A stretch of DNA of 64,000 nucleotides from Acidimicrobiales bacterium (GTDB taxonomy: Bacteria; Actinomycetota; Acidimicrobiia; Acidimicrobiales; DATDAH01), in the NCBI GenBank assembly GCA_016794585.1, contig JAEUJM010000001.1:215061-279060 (forward strand). The letters are read 5' to 3'. Of the stretch, positions 63,693 through 64,000 are shown in pieces; within the stretch, counting starts at the first letter, position 1, and each line of letters starts with the position of its first letter. Made by a program: the position numbers and the translations under genes. The notes beneath the pieces are model-generated. The model did no database searches and was not told where the DNA came from. It saw only the letters and a program-made list of their open reading frames with translations.

Positions 63693-63811
63693 GGGCTCCT
63701 CAGCGGATGACAGGCGGATGCCAACACCCGCATATTCCCAAATGCCGAGCGAAAGTGACATGTACAAACCTGTCTAATACCGCGGGTACCGCGGTCGTGC
63801 TCCCGGTGGAG

Positions 63812-63827
63812 AGGGCCCGCGGGCCCT
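63812..63827. promoter_or_regulatory. 16-bp perfect palindrome before the DUF2505 gene
   Basis: AGGGCCCGCGGGCCCT is its own reverse complement and ends on the first base of the -10 hexamer. It may be an operator, though GC palindromes arise by chance in this DNA. Confidence 0.3.
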
Positions 63828-63832
63828 AGCAT
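63827..63832 (+). promoter_or_regulatory. -10 hexamer TAGCAT, leaderless start of the DUF2505-like gene
   Basis: TAGCAT is exactly 6 nt before ATG 63839. Confidence 0.5.
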
Positions 63833-63838
63833 CCGGCC

Positions 63839-64000
63839 ATGGAGATGTCCGAGGAGACGACCTACGACGCCACCATCGCCGAGGTGTTCGCGGTCGAGAC
63901 CGACGAAGCCGAGTACCTCACCCGTTTCGAGGAGGGGGGCGATCGTGACGTCGAGATGCTGGAGTGCCGACCCGACGGCGACGGATGGCTGATGCGCAAC
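63839..64000 (+). CDS. DUF2505-like (SRPBCC fold) protein, N-terminal part; cut by window edge
   Basis: Fifty-four codons are visible. ETTYDATIAEVFAVETDEAEYLT resembles (in parts) the opening of DUF2505 proteins, a START/SRPBCC-type ligand-binding family of actinobacteria. Start at ATG 63839 is preferred over ATG 63845 because of the -10 at exactly 6 nt. The rest lies outside the window. Confidence 0.6.
   Translation, partial: MEMSEETTYDATIAEVFAVETDEAEYLTRFEEGGDRDVEMLECRPDGDGWLMRN

Noticed and set aside
63755..63780. GTGACA..TAATAC as a promoter
   Set aside because: The spacing is 14 nt, too short for a normal sigma-A promoter, and a better -10 lies at 63827-63832 next to the start codon.

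Overview
The window is very GC-rich DNA (roughly 70% or more by eye) with an actinobacterial gene set. Markers are a mycothiol-dependent maleylpyruvate-isomerase-like protein, two wax-ester/diacylglycerol acyltransferases, DUF3566 and DUF2510 proteins, a SepX/GLPR-like division protein, and an HrcA/CIRCE-controlled FmdB-type chaperone. The mix, including a NifJ-type pyruvate:ferredoxin oxidoreductase, suggests the class Acidimicrobiia (Iamia-like). That placement is inference. I see no rRNA, phage, insertion sequence or CRISPR array; one tRNA-Ala is present. Genes are dense, lie on both strands, and often overlap by 4 nt (ATGA/GTGA).

Layout. 1-9.1 kb: L,D-transpeptidase lipoprotein (cut by the window edge), flavodoxin-like protein, class V aminotransferase, TacAT-type toxin-antitoxin pair, membrane protein, and a dihydroorotate-dehydrogenase-like gene coupled to nifJ. 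9.2-13.8 kb: tandem WS/DGAT storage-lipid genes, then a sigma-like gene coupled to a tiny ORF. 13.8-19.8 kb: crotonase, DUF2207 lipoprotein, membrane proteins, a C26 peptidase and an ArsR-SRPBCC pair. 20.1-26.3 kb: HerA-SbcD(Mre11)-SbcC(Rad50)-NurA-like repair operon. 26.3-28.5 kb: overlapping sigma factor and MDMPI-like protein; NfuA. 28.6-36 kb: dxs, PAP2 phosphatase, flippase-like protein, LppX-like lipoprotein, hydrolase and acetolactate-synthase-like TPP enzyme. 36-42.7 kb: secreted PHP phosphoesterase, FlK-like thioesterase, tldD and two tandem tldE paralogues. 42.7-50.8 kb: SAF protein, DUF2510 protein, mtnP, FmdB chaperone, plsY, galU, moeA/glp, moaA, moaC, sepX. 50.8-57.3 kb: apparently split copper amine oxidase, CAP lipoprotein, tRNA-Ala, ferredoxin and a large TolB-propeller surface protein. 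57.3-64 kb: signalling cluster (Ser/Thr kinase, STAS, GAF-ANTAR, second kinase with an external propeller), SGNH lipoprotein, DUF3566, and the start of a DUF2505 gene.

Regulation visible in the sequence. At least sixteen genes carry a TANNNT-like -10 hexamer 6 or 7 nt before an ATG or GTG, the signature of leaderless transcription. Other candidate sites are a near-perfect CIRCE, a 17-bp palindrome that recurs 35 bp upstream of two membrane-protein genes, operator-like palindromes before tacA, arsR and the 53.8-kb gene, and an 18-bp-stem hairpin at 36.1 kb. The most interesting items are the HerA/Mre11/Rad50/NurA-like locus, the split amine oxidase with an altered cofactor motif, the recurring unknown palindrome and the divisome/molybdopterin gene neighbourhood.
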